From Micropterix aruncella (lineage: Eukaryota; Arthropoda; Insecta; Lepidoptera; Micropterigidae): a stretch of DNA of 64,000 nucleotides. Both the position numbers and the translations under genes were made by a program. The DNA is taken from assembly GCA_944548615.1 (NCBI GenBank), contig OX155954.1, forward strand, positions 4,003,424 to 4,067,423. The letters run 5' to 3'. Below, one piece after another: positions 44,450-56,129 of this stretch (the first letter of the stretch is position 1; every line of letters starts with the position of its first letter). Below the pieces are notes generated by a model. That model was not told where the DNA came from. It made no database searches and saw nothing but the letters and a program-made list of their open reading frames with translations.

Positions 44450-45190
44450 TATTAATAATAAAAAACTCTTTATTTTAAATAAAAAAAGCGAGATTATTGC
44501 CTTGCGGCAATGTCTATCAGTTAACCTATAGGTTAAGTTTATAACATATTTTTTACGTTGGCTACGCAAAAAAAAAAACAAAATAAATGTTAAAAAAATA
44601 AACAGAAAAACTAGAGAGAAACAGATAATAAAAAAGTAAAACAAATGACTAAAATTAAATAAAGACGCAGAGAAAAGGAAGGAGTGGAATTAAGGAAAAG
44701 GAGGCGAAAAGGAGGGGGGAAGAGGAGGGTTGGTTAATTTATGGATTTTAGGATTATATGCTCCTTGAGCCTGGCCTTGAACGAGGAGATGCTGGGGGCT
44801 GTTCTTACACCATTCGGTAAAGCATTTTAGAGTCGTGCAGCTTCCACGGAGAAGGAGTACGGAAAAAGTCGCTGTTATGACCAGGGATGGATAACGGTTA
44901 TTGCCCTCTGATCTCAGGGGACGGCCGTGCGCCGATAGCGCGGTGAACCTATCGGCAATATAAAGCGGCACGCCATCCGCGAGGATTCTATATAAGAGGC
45001 AAAGAGTTCTAACCTATCTCGTCTCCCTCGTGGTAAGCCACTGCAGTCTGTTAGGTCATATTTTCTTATGCCAAAAATGAAGCGGATACAGACGTTCTGT
45101 AGCTTTTCCACCTTGGTGGCCAGCTCTTTTGTCAGATAGAGAAAAGCGGCGTTGCTATACTAAAGGACTCGAATTCCAATGCTCCAATCG
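44450..45190 (-). mobile_element. NLR-10: 3' end of a non-LTR retrotransposon
   Basis: Minus-strand ORF2 C-terminal relic: MEKLQNVCIRFIFGIRKYDL (from 45111), then in other frames YIADRFTALSAHGRPLRSEG and a decayed equivalent of the ARLWNALP block near 44830. It is followed by a UTR and a (TAA)n tail seen on the plus strand as ATTAATAATATTAATAATAA near 44440-44460. At least two frame changes. 5'-truncated. Confidence 0.72.
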
Positions 45191-46389
45191 TCCAACAAGT
45201 CATTCTAGCTAACGGAGAACATAATAATTATTAAAATAATCAATAACATGTCCATATTAGTATATTTATAAGTTTTAATAGCCATTAAATGATTTTTGTT
45301 TTTTTTTTGCGTGTTACATGTGTCACATTAATTCGTATACTACTGTAAAACTCGGCTGAAAATATTGCAAGCGAAAGCTCCTGAAAAACCTTTCACAAGC
45401 AGACGGACGTTTTTAATCCTCTCTCTGCCTGCGTTATTTTGAGAATGTCGCTAGACTGAGCATGCGCACTAAAAGCGAATTGTATGGAGCATAGGAACAA
45501 AGGATTTCACGGATCGCTGTGTACTGGCTGCGATTATATAGGGTGTTTCGAATAGCTAATTACCGTCAAAAGGTCGAAACACTCATGCTATTCATAGACA
45601 CACGCAGCTGCTGCGCAAATATTTTCATTTGCATCGTGTTCCCTCCACCATTGATTTTATAGTGTATAAAATCAATGCCTCCACGTTTACGGGCTAATTA
45701 AAAGATTATTTCAGGATTGGATCAGTCAATATATCTGTATAACGCAGAAAACTGGCAACTGGTTGGTTTATAACTCCTTAATATTCACACATTTACATAC
45801 AACTTTGTTTAATGTAAAGTCATATTCTGTGTCGATTTTTTTTGGTAGAGATATGATTACAGACAGAATTTGCATTACTTGTATCAATAGTTTGGTAAGT
45901 TTGTAAATTTGATTAATATGCATAGGTTTTTAAATATATTATATTAGGTCAATATTTACATCGTCGTCTTGTTTCACTATTTAATCAATTCCATTATTTT
46001 CATTTTTAAACAATACATTTTTCCTTACATTACATTACAGCTACAACTCTTAGACTACATTTTTCCTTTATTTATATACTCATAGTGCCTTTAACTGTAA
46101 ATATTTTAAAACTGCAAATTTATTTAAAATAACTTACATATATGTATATTAAGAAGTGAAGTGCCCGCAATTACCTCAAAAAATAGACATTTGAAATATG
46201 CCCCAAAAATAAGTACATTAAAGTGGACGACATTTCCAAGCATTATTTCAATAGCATTACAAAACAAATACAGCCACAGTTTTTCTCTAGAATTAAAGAA
46301 ATAGCATGGTAGAAATCTTTACATACCTTGATTTTACTTTTAACAAATTATATATTGCTATAAGTTTAGTTAATTTTTAACTATAATAT
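45191..46389. other. No recognised gene; two small hairpins
   Basis: GTGTTTCGA near 45542 pairs with TCGAAACAC near 45577. ATTGATTTTATA (45650-45661) is followed by GTG and its perfect reverse complement (45665-45676). They may be ends of an old small element. No coding signal. Confidence 0.45.
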
Positions 46390-46590
46390 TATCTATACTA
46401 ATATTATGAAGAGGTAAAGTTTGTGAGGCTGTAGGGTATCTCTAGATCTACTAACCCGATTTTGAAAATTCTTCCACCAATAGAAAGCCACGATAGTTGT
46501 GAGTGTCATAGGCTATATATTAATTCGAAAAATGAAAAGACTTTTCCGTGGTAGTCTGATTGAAATGGAAAAACGGTCGAATGAAAACGT
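46390..46590 (+). repeat. Decayed dispersed insect repeat
   Basis: Begins ATCTATACTAATATTATGAA, then GTTTGTGAGG, CTAACCCGATTTTGAAAATT, ATAGGCTATATATTAATTCG. The opening resembles a very common insect interspersed repeat that starts with ATCTATACTAATATTATAAA and has CCGATTTTGATGAAATT in its body. Recognised from memory of that pattern only. Confidence 0.5.
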
Positions 46591-49500
46591 TTCTTACGAA
46601 CGCTGCCTTAACTATGAGACATATATGAATGAGTTCTAGAGAAAAGTTGTAGAGATTGATAATGCATAAAAAAAAGTCAGCGACAGCATATGTGTAACTT
46701 TTATTGTCACTAATTTATTTGTCACTAAAAGTAGTTTTTTATATTTAAAAAAATATTTAAATGTTAGGTCATGTTTATTGCTCATATTATCAACAATAAG
46801 TAAATTTATCGTCTCAAGTGTTTAAAATAAAAGACTTTTCCCTTTTACTGCATATAATTTCCTTTTTACTGCATAAATGGTAATATACAATTTATAAATT
46901 TTACGAATATAAAAATCTTTCCCTTTGATTTAAAGCGTTCAGCTATTTAGAATTGATAATACGTATTATAAAACTAGTAATTGTAAAACTTTACGGAATG
47001 AATAAAATTAGTCTTGACGAATGTCTGCCTAAACGCACTTTTATTGATAGGCACCAATACTATAGTAGCCAGTAAACGTAAATACCCATATTCGGCAAGC
47101 AATCTGATATCATCCCGCTTAATATTCTCGGATTTTCCTTCTGACAAATCGCATGGATAAAGAGAATCCGGGTTGAGTAACTCGATAGCTCTACCTTTTT
47201 GCTCAAATCTCAACGATTTCTCTTCCGTTTTAGGGATGGTTAAAATAGACATTGATATTTATAAAAGATCTTTGAAAACTTATCTTCAAAATAGAGTGGC
47301 ATCTGCTATTGTGAATCTATCTATGGTCTAAGTATAAGAATGGCAAAGATACCCTTTGAAACTTATTTCCCGTTCAATTTCCAAAGTGATCATTCGGTGA
47401 AAGGAAGCAACGAGCGGCATCTGCTCTCGCTTAATATGGAAGAAGCAAAGGAAGTAACGGAGCATTCGGTTCGTTTGTCCTCAGTTTTAATCCGCTCGTT
47501 CTCTAAATGGAGACGTCGACACTCGCTGTAATGGCGGAATCACTTAGCAAATGCATTTTCAGTCTGAAAAGCACTTGCGCCCCGGGGACATAATATTCAA
47601 GCCCTCATACTCACACATAATGAAATCCCTATTCCGAGGAAGGGCTTTTTGCAAGTACCAAACTTCCGAGGAAGGGCTGTATAAGCAAAGAACCAAACTA
47701 AGCAGATGTTGCTATTATGTTATCTGAAATACGATAACGACTTGTATTTTTATTTGCTTGATTTATTCATTTAATTATTGTATCCATTCATTTTAAGTAT
47801 TATATTACATTTATTTTAACTATTATTCTTAATGTATTTTATATTTTTCAAATATTATTCATAATGTTAATACTTAGGCGTAGGGAAAAGGTACACCTTG
47901 ATGGATTTTTGTTGCTTATTGGGCCGTTGGCCTGTGTCGAGGCAGTATCAAGTATCTTTATTAATAAACTATTATAACAAAACGGTATCAAGACCCAGGT
48001 GTATGCAGTATTTAATTAAAATAATATAGTATCTCTGTAGTTCCCTAAACTCCCCCCCCCCCCACCTTATATTTATGTTTCTGGTAGCGACAATGGCAGT
48101 ATTGAAATTGAAGCCTATATAGATTTAGTCGTTTCTATCGCACTTTTCAGTCGGTTATACGATCTTGGTGCTAAGTAGTTGTCCTGTTTCCCGCAAATTC
48201 GCGTATTCATTCCAGGCCTTGTAAAGTTTTGGGAAGCAGCTTATCTTGTACTTAGGCTTTGTTGTGTCCTATGTCAATCATAGTGGTTATTGTGAAAATG
48301 GTGCCTTTTTATAGAGAACCTTTTTTAAGAGTTGGAGTATTTAATACACTTTACTCCTGGAAGAGTTTAGTTGAGAGATATCTGCGAGGTTTTCCCTGTG
48401 AGATACTTAGGATGCATTTCTGTGGTTTTATTAATGAGTCTAATATTACATGAGTGCATCCGCCCCGGCTGATAATACCGTAGTCAGCAGAGGCTGACAT
48501 ACGGAAAAGTAAACACTTTTGAGTCACACCATCTAAGATGTTATGTAGCTCTATAAAAATATTGCAGTTTTCTTTTTTTTTGATAGAATGTTTATATGTT
48601 CTTCTTATCTGAGCTTGTAATACAATTGTAAACCGACATATTTAATATAGTCGACTATGTTCAAGAGAGGGCACGATATCTGCAGGTATTAGTATTATTA
48701 TATTATTTTCGCCGAGTTGTAACAAATATCGGCTTTCGGACATTAATACACCACAGGCGTAGCGACTGTGCTAATTGCTTACTTAGCAATTTATGCACTT
48801 TGTACACGACTGCCCAACAAAAAAGTGTAATGGTTTCAGGGTTCATATATGTATGTTTACGTTTCTTTATTCTACCATAATTTCTAAACATTAGAGCCGA
48901 TATAGAAGTGTGTGGTATTGTTGGAATCCTTATGTCATCCTGAGTGCCATAGGGTAAATTATCTGTCCAAATATCAAGTAAGTAGTTGTCTAAACGTCCA
49001 CATGTCAATAAATTAACATATACCACAAAAAACCCGTATTAATAATTATAAATACAATAATTCACTTACTGTAACGGCAGTAGTATTTTTTATTCTTTTT
49101 GATATATTTGCTTGATACAACACAATAATTTCTTTTTCATTACTTATCGTATTTTTTTAAAGTTTTCTATTTATTTTATCATTTAAATTTTTATTTTGTG
49201 TAGCCAATGCAAAACTTGTGATATACATAAGTTATAGGTTCGCTGATAGATATCGATAGTTGCAGCAAGCCAATCAGCTCGCCTTTTTTTATTGAAAATA
49301 GAGTGTTATTATTATTATTACTGATTTTAATCTATCGAATGTAAACATCGATAAATCTATGTCGTTGCAGCTATTATAAATCGTGGTTTTGATTAATGTC
49401 AATTGGCGGTGGTGAGTCAACAGATTTTAGGTCGAGCGGGGGTGACTGCGGCAGAACGCAAGTCGCAAGCCGAGCGACGCGCGCTTGATGGATGGCAAAA

Positions 49501-50185
49501 GTTGCCACCGGAACAATGTCATTAAATTTTAATTCCCCTTCGACTTGCGACTTACAGCGGTGAGTGGGTAATTTAATATTGTGTCGACATGTAGGTTAAT
49601 TATTTCTTAAAAGGACGACTCAAATAACTGAACATAAGTATTTCATTGCGCTTACAGGAATCCCAACACGGATTTAAAAAAAAACTGAAAGAAAAGTATT
49701 TTAGGAATAGTGGCCGCGAAAACCAAATTACATTGCCATGGATTAAAATATTAGATCCTTGCCTATGTCATTCCCGTTTTCCACACTGGCAACTTTGAAC
49801 TTGAAATAATTTTTTATTCAAAGAAATGTTATTTCTTTTCCAAAATCAGTTATTCATTCTCATTCTCATCGTATGTTGTTGCTCTGATATTTTCGTATGT
49901 GTAGTGACGGAAAAAATAAATTCATAATATTTTCGAATACGCCTTGCTGTGCCAGTATTATTATCTAATACCGCTTTATAGCGGTCTGGCATAACAGTTA
50001 TCGCAATGAATGTGACAGTATTAATATGATGGGGTTCGTAGGTAGGTAATCAATACAATAGGAAAAATAAAATTGTTTTTAAAAAGCCACTGTCATAATA
50101 GCAGTCATTTTAACGTAAATCAAGTCGTTATAATAAGTATTTAGTGACAATTAAATATGCAACGATAATAATCAAGAGTGATATT
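46591..50185. other. No recognised gene; one CpG-rich block
   Basis: Unassigned frames of 60-107 codons (46974-47252 minus, 47340-47531 plus, 48703-49026 minus) lack known domains. 49435-49490 is CpG-rich (GAGCGACGCGCGCTTGATGG) and is followed by a donor-like GCG|GTGAGT near 49558, with TATAAA at about 49376. It could be a 5' exon, but evidence is weak. Confidence 0.35.
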
Positions 50186-50442
50186 GGGCTCGATTGCGTT
50201 TCTTCGTGCACTAAAATCGGAAATTAGTTCGTGTGAACGAGACAGGGCAATACGCTAGAGCGGGATGTGAAATGAACGGTTGTCACTTTATTGCACTACA
50301 TGCCAAAAATAAATCATCTGAATCTAACACCGCACGAAATATGTTCAAATTTAATCGGACGAGTATAAGTTCGACAGGTACTTTTTATCGACGATCGTTC
50401 GTTTTATATTCCGCTCTCATGTATTGGCCCACTATCGGGCCC
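50186..50442. mobile_element. MITE-A copy 2
   Basis: The left end GGGCTCGATTGCGTTTCTTC with AAAATCGGAAATTAG and GCTAGAGCGGGAT matches copy 1. The right end keeps ATTCCGCTCT and the outermost CTATCGGGCCC but lacks about 50 bp between them. 257 bp. Confidence 0.75.
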
Positions 50443-50531
50443 ACTGTGTACAGCTGAGCTCTGCGAGAAAAATTAAAGTGAAGCGAATGTTGTACATCGT
50501 AAAGTCGGACGACTAAAACTACGATGGCTTG

Positions 50532-50705
50532 TTATAAACAAGATAAAACAGATTTACCGCGTGAAGCTGTAGCTTCCGACGTTTCGGCGATGTTGCAACC
50601 GCCGTTGTCCATGGTAGACTATAAACATCTTCAAAACGTCGGGTTCTACAAACTTGTCGCGTTCGGTCTGTTTTATCTTATTTATAATTTCAAATAACCG
50701 CAATA
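50532..50705. repeat. Penelope-type fold-back, copy 4
   Basis: Left arm AACAAGATAAAACAGATTTA, CCGCGTGAAG, CCGACGTTTCGGCGATG. Right arm is the inverse, AAAACGTCGGGTTCTACAAA, GTCTGTTTTATCTTATTTAT. The centre holds CCGCCGTTGTCCATGGTAGA. Arms are less matched than in copy 2. Confidence 0.8.
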
Positions 50706-50860
50706 GTCTTCGATTTTATAAGTCGATTGCTTCACTGTATTTAAAGATCTAATTAACTAATTATAAATGTTATAATGCCTAATACGAAGATACGTGTAAC
50801 CAAAAGTAACTGGTTTTCGTCTCTTGATGAATTCAAACATCTCACTAGTCGATCAAACAT

Positions 50861-50975
50861 CCCAGTCTACCCTGGACAACGGTGGTTGTAACCGCCGAAA
50901 CGTCAGGTGCTACAAACTTCACGCGGTAAATTCGTTTTATCTTATTTATAATGTCAAACAATCGCGATAGTCTTC
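50861..50975 (+). repeat. Penelope-type terminal motif, copy 5 (half)
   Basis: CCCAGTCTACCCTGGACAAC, GGTGGTTGTAACCGCCGAAA, CGTCAGGTGCTACAAACTTC, ACGCGGTAAATTCG, then ATAATGTCAAACAATCGCGA. A single arm about 150 bp after copy 4. Confidence 0.83.
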
Positions 50976-51228
50976 ATATGTATCTCACTATTCGCAGTAA
51001 TACTCTTCGTCGGGGAGTTTAGCCCGTCAGTACAGTACAACTGTAGGTTTTTAGCATTACTTCAGTTAAGGTACATAAACCATGAACCAGAGCACTTTAC
51101 TAATCTAGAGAGCAATATTCAATATCTTGCGACTTCAATATCTTGCAACCTGTATTAAAAAGTTGCTACATTTAAAGCAGGTCTTCCTCTCAATTTCAAT
51201 GCAAACAATGTCCAACACAGTGGCATAA

Positions 51229-51470
51229 ATTAAAAAATAACAGACATAAAAACTAGAAAAATAAAAATAAACAGAAACACACAAATGAAATTACATTTCA
51301 AATTATAAAAAAAGTGTATAAAAAACTAATATTTAAAAAAAACCTAGAAATTAAAAAATAACAAAGACATAAAAACTAGAAAAATAAAAATAAACAGAAA
51401 TAATGAAAAACATAAAGAATCAGCAATTCAATAACGAAAATATATGAAAACTAGAAAAATAGAAAGCATC
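51229..51470. repeat. A-rich tandem repeat, 120-bp period
   Basis: ATTAAAAAATAACAGACATA, AAAACTAGAAAAATAAAAAT, AAACAGAAA (from 51229) recurs almost exactly from 51349, with a third partial unit AAAACTAGAAAAATAGAAAG near 51446. Confidence 0.85.
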
Positions 51471-51499
51471 CAAAGAGTTCTACATAGACTACATTTAAT

Positions 51500-51702
51500 G
51501 TATGTGTGCATGTAGCATGTGTATGTATATGTTGTGCATGTAGCATGTGTGTAAGTGTGTGTCTTGTTATGGCATTCGACCGACAGAATTGAAATTGCAA
51601 TTCCGTTAGTTTTATCCCAATGGAAAATAGTGACCCAGCCGGGAATCGAACCCGGATCCTTACAATGTAAGATCAGGCGACCTAACCTAACACATGGGCC
51701 AA
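51500..51702 (-). mobile_element. tRNA-derived SINE
   Basis: On the minus strand a tRNA-like head (51702 to about 51630) holds a perfect B box GGTTCGATTCC within GGGTTCGATTCCCGGCTGGG (about 51634-51653). The A-box region (GTTAGGTTAGGTCG) is degraded, and an anticodon-like hairpin reads CTTAC-ATT-GTAAG. A body of about 75 bp and a CA-rich tail (about 51505-51560) follow. A functional tRNA is unlikely because the anticodon loop does not have the normal form. Confidence 0.75.
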
Positions 51703-51715
51703 AGTTTGACAACCC

Positions 51716-52440
51716 CTTCGGTTTCCTACCTGCCTGTTTTAATTATTTCATTTTTCATTTAAGTACTGTCAAATATTACTATGTATCCGACCATATCAAT
51801 ATCGAAAATCCATCGATATCGATAGTGAGGTGTGGCCGGGGATAGCGATCTCTATATCTTGTGCGAGGGAGAAAAGTGATGTGCTGTCGTGCTCGCACAT
51901 TTTACGACCCAGAATGTCACTAGCGATTGCGACCACTATAATATCCGAAATCCTGGCCGTTCGCTATTTTACAAGAGGGGCGCGCGATGCGTTATCTCGC
52001 TCGTCGAAGCAGCTGCGGCGAGCGATGAGATCGACTTTATTTTAGTTAGGCCAACAACCAAAAGCCTCGTGTCTCCCCCTCCCCTCCCTTTAGCGCTGGT
52101 GGGCCCAGGTGCACAGCATGACCTCGCACATTAGTAGCTACGCCTCTGTTCCACAGGTCTAAATTTTAAGAGGAATTGCTAATTTGCGGCAAAATAATAC
52201 TTATCGAGCCTGGATAATCCAGGTTTAGGTATATGAAATACTTAATAATTGTAAGCGAGACTCAGTAGTCATATTACATAAGCAGGCAGCACTTCGCATT
52301 TTAAGTACACTTAGGAATAACACACATCGAATCACATTAAATGAGTATCAAGTAAATACGCAGCGAATGAGTTACTTACGTCGCTTTGGCTGATAAGTTT
52401 GGACATTTGAGTAGAAAGAAGATCAAATTCTCAACAAGCA
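51716..52440. other. No recognised gene
   Basis: Contains ATCGATATCGAT near 51811 and CpG-rich patches (51960-52030). Open frames here are short and unrecognised. This is the 3' flank of the zinc-finger gene. Confidence 0.4.
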
Positions 52441-52445
52441 AAGTT

Positions 52446-52451
52446 TTTATT
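52446..52451 (-). terminator. Poly(A) signal of the zinc-finger gene
   Basis: AATAAA on the minus strand (TTTATT on plus), about 71 nt after the stop codon. A good distance for a 3' processing signal. No other candidate lies closer. Confidence 0.55.
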
Positions 52452-52521
52452 ACTTATTGAACAGAATTTCAATGGTAATTTAAACAAATACGACAAAAAT
52501 ACGACTTGCATAGCCACGATT

Positions 52522-53614
52522 TCATCCGCGACAAACACATTTCTTATATATTCCATGAAACGCATCAAAATGCACCTTTAAACTTCTCTTACGTGCAAAT
52601 GAACCATTGCATTCTGCACAAATAATATTCGAAAGTTTTCTATGAATATTGTCTACATGCGCCTTTAAACTACTTTTCTTTATAAATGCACGATCACATT
52701 CTTCACAAACGTGATTTTTCAACTTTTCATGGACAGAACTCAAATGGTATTTCAGACCACCGTTGTCTTTAAAGGCACGATCACACTCTGCGCAAATAAA
52801 TTTTTTAAGTTTCCGATGAACTGTATCTATATGTGTCTTTAGACTTCCCTTCTGTGTAAAGGCACGATCACAATCGCCACAAACGTAATTCTTCAACTTT
52901 TCATGGACAGAATTCAAATGATGTTTTAGACCACCCTTTTCTTTAAAGGCACGATTACATTCCAAACAGACATAGTTTTTCAGATTTGTATGAAACGTGT
53001 CCAAATGTGTCTTCAGGTTACCCTTTCGTGAGAAGGCGCGATCGCACTTCGTACAACAGAAGTTCTTAATTTGTTTATGAACGGCATTTATGTGTCTTTT
53101 CAGGTGTCCTTGTTCTAAGGAGGCATAACAACATTCCTGACAAACATATTTCTTCAATTTCCTGTGTACCTACACCGTTAATATGTATTTTTAAATGGCT
53201 TTTCGTCGTAAATGCTTTGTCACATTCCGGACACACAAATCGCGTGGGTGGATTATGCTCGTCGCTGTCGCCTGGAGTACGATTTGGATCTGTTTTAATA
53301 AAGCAAGTGTCTCCTTCATAAAATTCCATTATACTTCCTCTAATATTTGCGTCGTCAGAATCGATTACAGCAGTTTTAACGGCGATATTTTCAATTTTAC
53401 TGAGTAAATATCGCTCGCCGCTGCCACTTGGACCATAATATGGTTTTGGTTTAATTAAGCACTCAACAACACTTCCTTCCTCATCTGCAGTTAAATTTGC
53501 CGGAGGAATATTTGCACTTGAATCATCGAAACCGATTGTCTCCGGTTTAATAACGAAATTGTCTTCTATTTTCACTGTGTTACTGCTAAAATTGCCGACG
53601 ATATTTTGATTCAT
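52522..53614 (-). CDS. C2H2 zinc-finger protein, intronless, with a 4-bp frame break
   Basis: Probable DNA-binding nuclear protein. ATG at 53612-53614. Residues 1-120 are acidic and low in complexity (VKIEDNFVIKPETIGFDDSS, EFYEGDTCFIKTD) with no finger. The first finger reads FVCPECDKAFTTKSHLKIHI. Right after it, at about 53167-53170 (plus-strand TACC), four extra bases shift the frame. In the next frame seven more fingers follow without a stop to 52522, each C-x2-C-x12-H-x4-H with short linkers (EKLKNY, RKLKKF): eight fingers in all. Without the four bases the protein would be about 360 residues. Only this one lesion is seen, so it is a recent pseudogene, a polymorphism or a sequencing error. 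No splice sites are needed. Paralogue and target are unknown. Confidence 0.85.
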
Positions 53615-53639
53615 CGTGATATTTTAATACTAACTCGGG

Positions 53640-54175
53640 CACAGCCACGTTTAACTAACGGCGATGGACGTTTGTGCAAGATTTGACAGCCGATTGATAG
53701 TGTTGCCAGGAATATTTTGTGCTTTCTTGGAGAAGCGCTGCAAAATAACATGATATTCAAAGTAGGTAATTTGAAACATTCAACTTTTGCTATTGTTTTT
53801 GTTTCAACTTGACTTCCCTAACGTTGAAGTTAGGGAATCCCGAAGAAGGGAATCATGAAGTTGAATGTTATTATTGTATACGTTTTTTACCCGTATGGAT
53901 GTTACCATGGATTACGTACCGTATTAGACAGCTCAATGTCGTACTACAGTTTGGCAACCAGGACCTAACTACGGAACGCAACGTGAAGATGTCACAAATA
54001 GTTCTAAAAATTGATTAATATTTTTTTATTATGATCAATAAGGGACTTTCGTGGTATACCAGTATGGCGGCGCACTGTAGATATTGCTCTAAACAGGCAT
54101 AGACGGCATACAGTACCTAATAATATAATAAAAACTTCTTTAGAAATCATAGCTCTTAGTATTTTAATATTATTT
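53640..54175. other. No recognised gene; 5' flank of the zinc-finger gene
   Basis: Holds a perfect 9-bp hairpin TTCCCTAAC-GTTGAA-GTTAGGGAA (53814-53837). No clear TATA box upstream of the zinc-finger start. Confidence 0.45.
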
Positions 54176-54452
54176 ACATGTATTTTTTTTAATTTTGTAT
54201 ACATATTTCAATACGTAATAATTACGCACCTAAAATTCAGATACACCAATAGATGGCATTCTACCTCTCCGTATTATTTATGTAATCAGCCCCTAGAAAA
54301 AATGCGATAGATAGCACTAATAATTGAATGTTATTATCGGTTAAATTATTGGGTTTTTAGAACCAATCAGTCATATATAAAAAACATTCATTATCAATGT
54401 TATTTTAGATGGTCAAATAAATTGCTATTACTTTGGCCGTCAATGCTATCAT
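54176..54452 (+). repeat. RepE copy 2
   Basis: Direct copy of 43859-44150, with small deletions (for example near GTATTATTTATGTAATCAGC). It ends at GGCCGTCAATGCTATCA, as copy 1 does. Confidence 0.88.
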
Positions 54453-54510
54453 CGCCACCTGCATTTCGCCATTTCGGAAGACTTGCCAAATCGAGTTGGA
54501 GTTATGAAAT

Positions 54511-54535
<25 letters not shown>
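54511..54535. repeat. (TA)12 microsatellite
   Basis: Twenty-five bases of TA repeat followed by TCGATGATG. Confidence 0.95.
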
Positions 54536-54539
<4 letters not shown>

Positions 54540-54541
<2 letters not shown>

Positions 54542-56125
54542 TGTTACATACATACTTCCGATTGATTAAAAAACTAGCTAAATTATTTTCAATGGTTCAC
54601 TAGTAAAATAATTCTTAATTTATTCGACTTTTATTTTGAAAATTGGATAAATAAACTAGTGGAAAGAAAGACTTCCGAGTTTTCTTGATGGCGTATTTTC
54701 TATATGAATTAGTATAGTGCTTTTTATAAATTATGGTCAATAATATGATCAATACATAGATTTCTTCCTTCGTTAAATCCCACCCACTGCATACTCCATG
54801 TTGTTTTGCCACCATTTTCACCCTTTATTTTTATGGCCTCATGGGTGTTACCTGAAAAATAAATATACAGTAAAACTAATTATTGTTTAAATAGCGATAG
54901 TACTAGTTATATTAACACAAGCGTTGGATACAGGGTCGTTTGGCTGCCTGTTATATTATGACAGCTCATCGCGCTAACTAACGATTGCCGACGTATTTTT
55001 ACGGTATACGAATGTCAGTAAAAAACCATAAGTGGCAATATAGTAGAATAGGCAGACTGCCTGCAATGCTAGTGGCCAGTATTCCGTATTTATTTGTTTT
55101 CTAATGCAATCTCTAAAAACGCACTAAAACAAAGCATACTTTTAAGTGATGTTTTGGTAATCCTTTTCGTGAGATCTTGTGGAACTTATATAGACTTATC
55201 AGGTCTCAAAAATGACGCCTAGGCACATTTATTACTCCGTGTTTGCACTGTCATGTCAGATGGTGATACAATTGAGCTTATTCGGGGTTAAGAGCCTTAT
55301 TACAAAATAGCGTAGGTATTCTTTTAAAATGAGTTGAAAAAATGAACGCATTTTTTTTGGATGTAACTATAAAAGATAGGATAAATAAATAAATAAATAA
55401 ATAAATAACTATTCAACCCTGGGAGAAAACCGCGGCACTGAGCGCTCTTCTCTTGCGCAAGCAAATATATACACAATTTCTAATTGTTTTTTGCAGTGTT
55501 TTCTCCTTTCTAATGACAATAATTTATATTATGTCGTATTGCTAAAAGAGTGAACTTTAATATAGTATAAGTATTATATAAGAATCTTATTTTATTTCTG
55601 AGAAAATTAGAATGATACAGGAAGATTTTTTTTTAATTTTGTGTAATTGTAAGTAATGTATACCTTGGATATGTGGTCAAAAAACGAAAAAATAAAGCCG
55701 TAGTGTACATCAAGAATACATGACGGACATAAAAAAAAATAGTATACGGTTTTCGTTGTAGTGATATTACTGTATTAAGGAGCTCAAAGTTTGCCTTCCG
55801 AGCGTTTTACGAATAACGACTTTCGGAAAATGGGCTGAATAAGTAAATAATATTCGTTATATCTAAAATTAAAGGCCGCTATGGTCAACATCAAGAAATG
55901 GTCCAGGTAATTCAGTAATTAAAGTTTGTAGAAATCTCTTCATTTCTTGGAATTAGAACGCCAAAAATCCACTTTTCTTGCCTTTCTGGAAAAAATATGT
56001 GATAGGGCTCTTAATCACCTTGTAAGAAGGCGCAAGGGTCTGGCGAACGGGTTTCTAAATTCTTTGTGGATAGTTTATGAAAGGTCAAAAATTGAGCAGT
56101 CTAAACTGAGGGCTGTGTAACTCGA
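54540..56125. other. No recognised gene
   Basis: AT-rich with a short (AAAT)n run at 55381-55408. Frames up to 68 codons, none recognised. Confidence 0.4.
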
Positions 56126-56129
56126 CGGT

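Noticed and set aside
48703..49026. 107-codon minus-strand open frame
   Set aside because: No domain, repeat or splice context recognised, so it cannot be told from chance.
49376..49565. CpG-rich promoter and first exon
   Set aside because: TATAAA, the CpG-rich block and a GTGAGT donor are present, but the spacing is loose and there is no coding sequence, so it is not listed as a separate feature.
51630..51702. Possible functional tRNA gene on the minus strand
   Set aside because: The B box is perfect, but the A box and anticodon loop are not, and a SINE body with CA tail follows.
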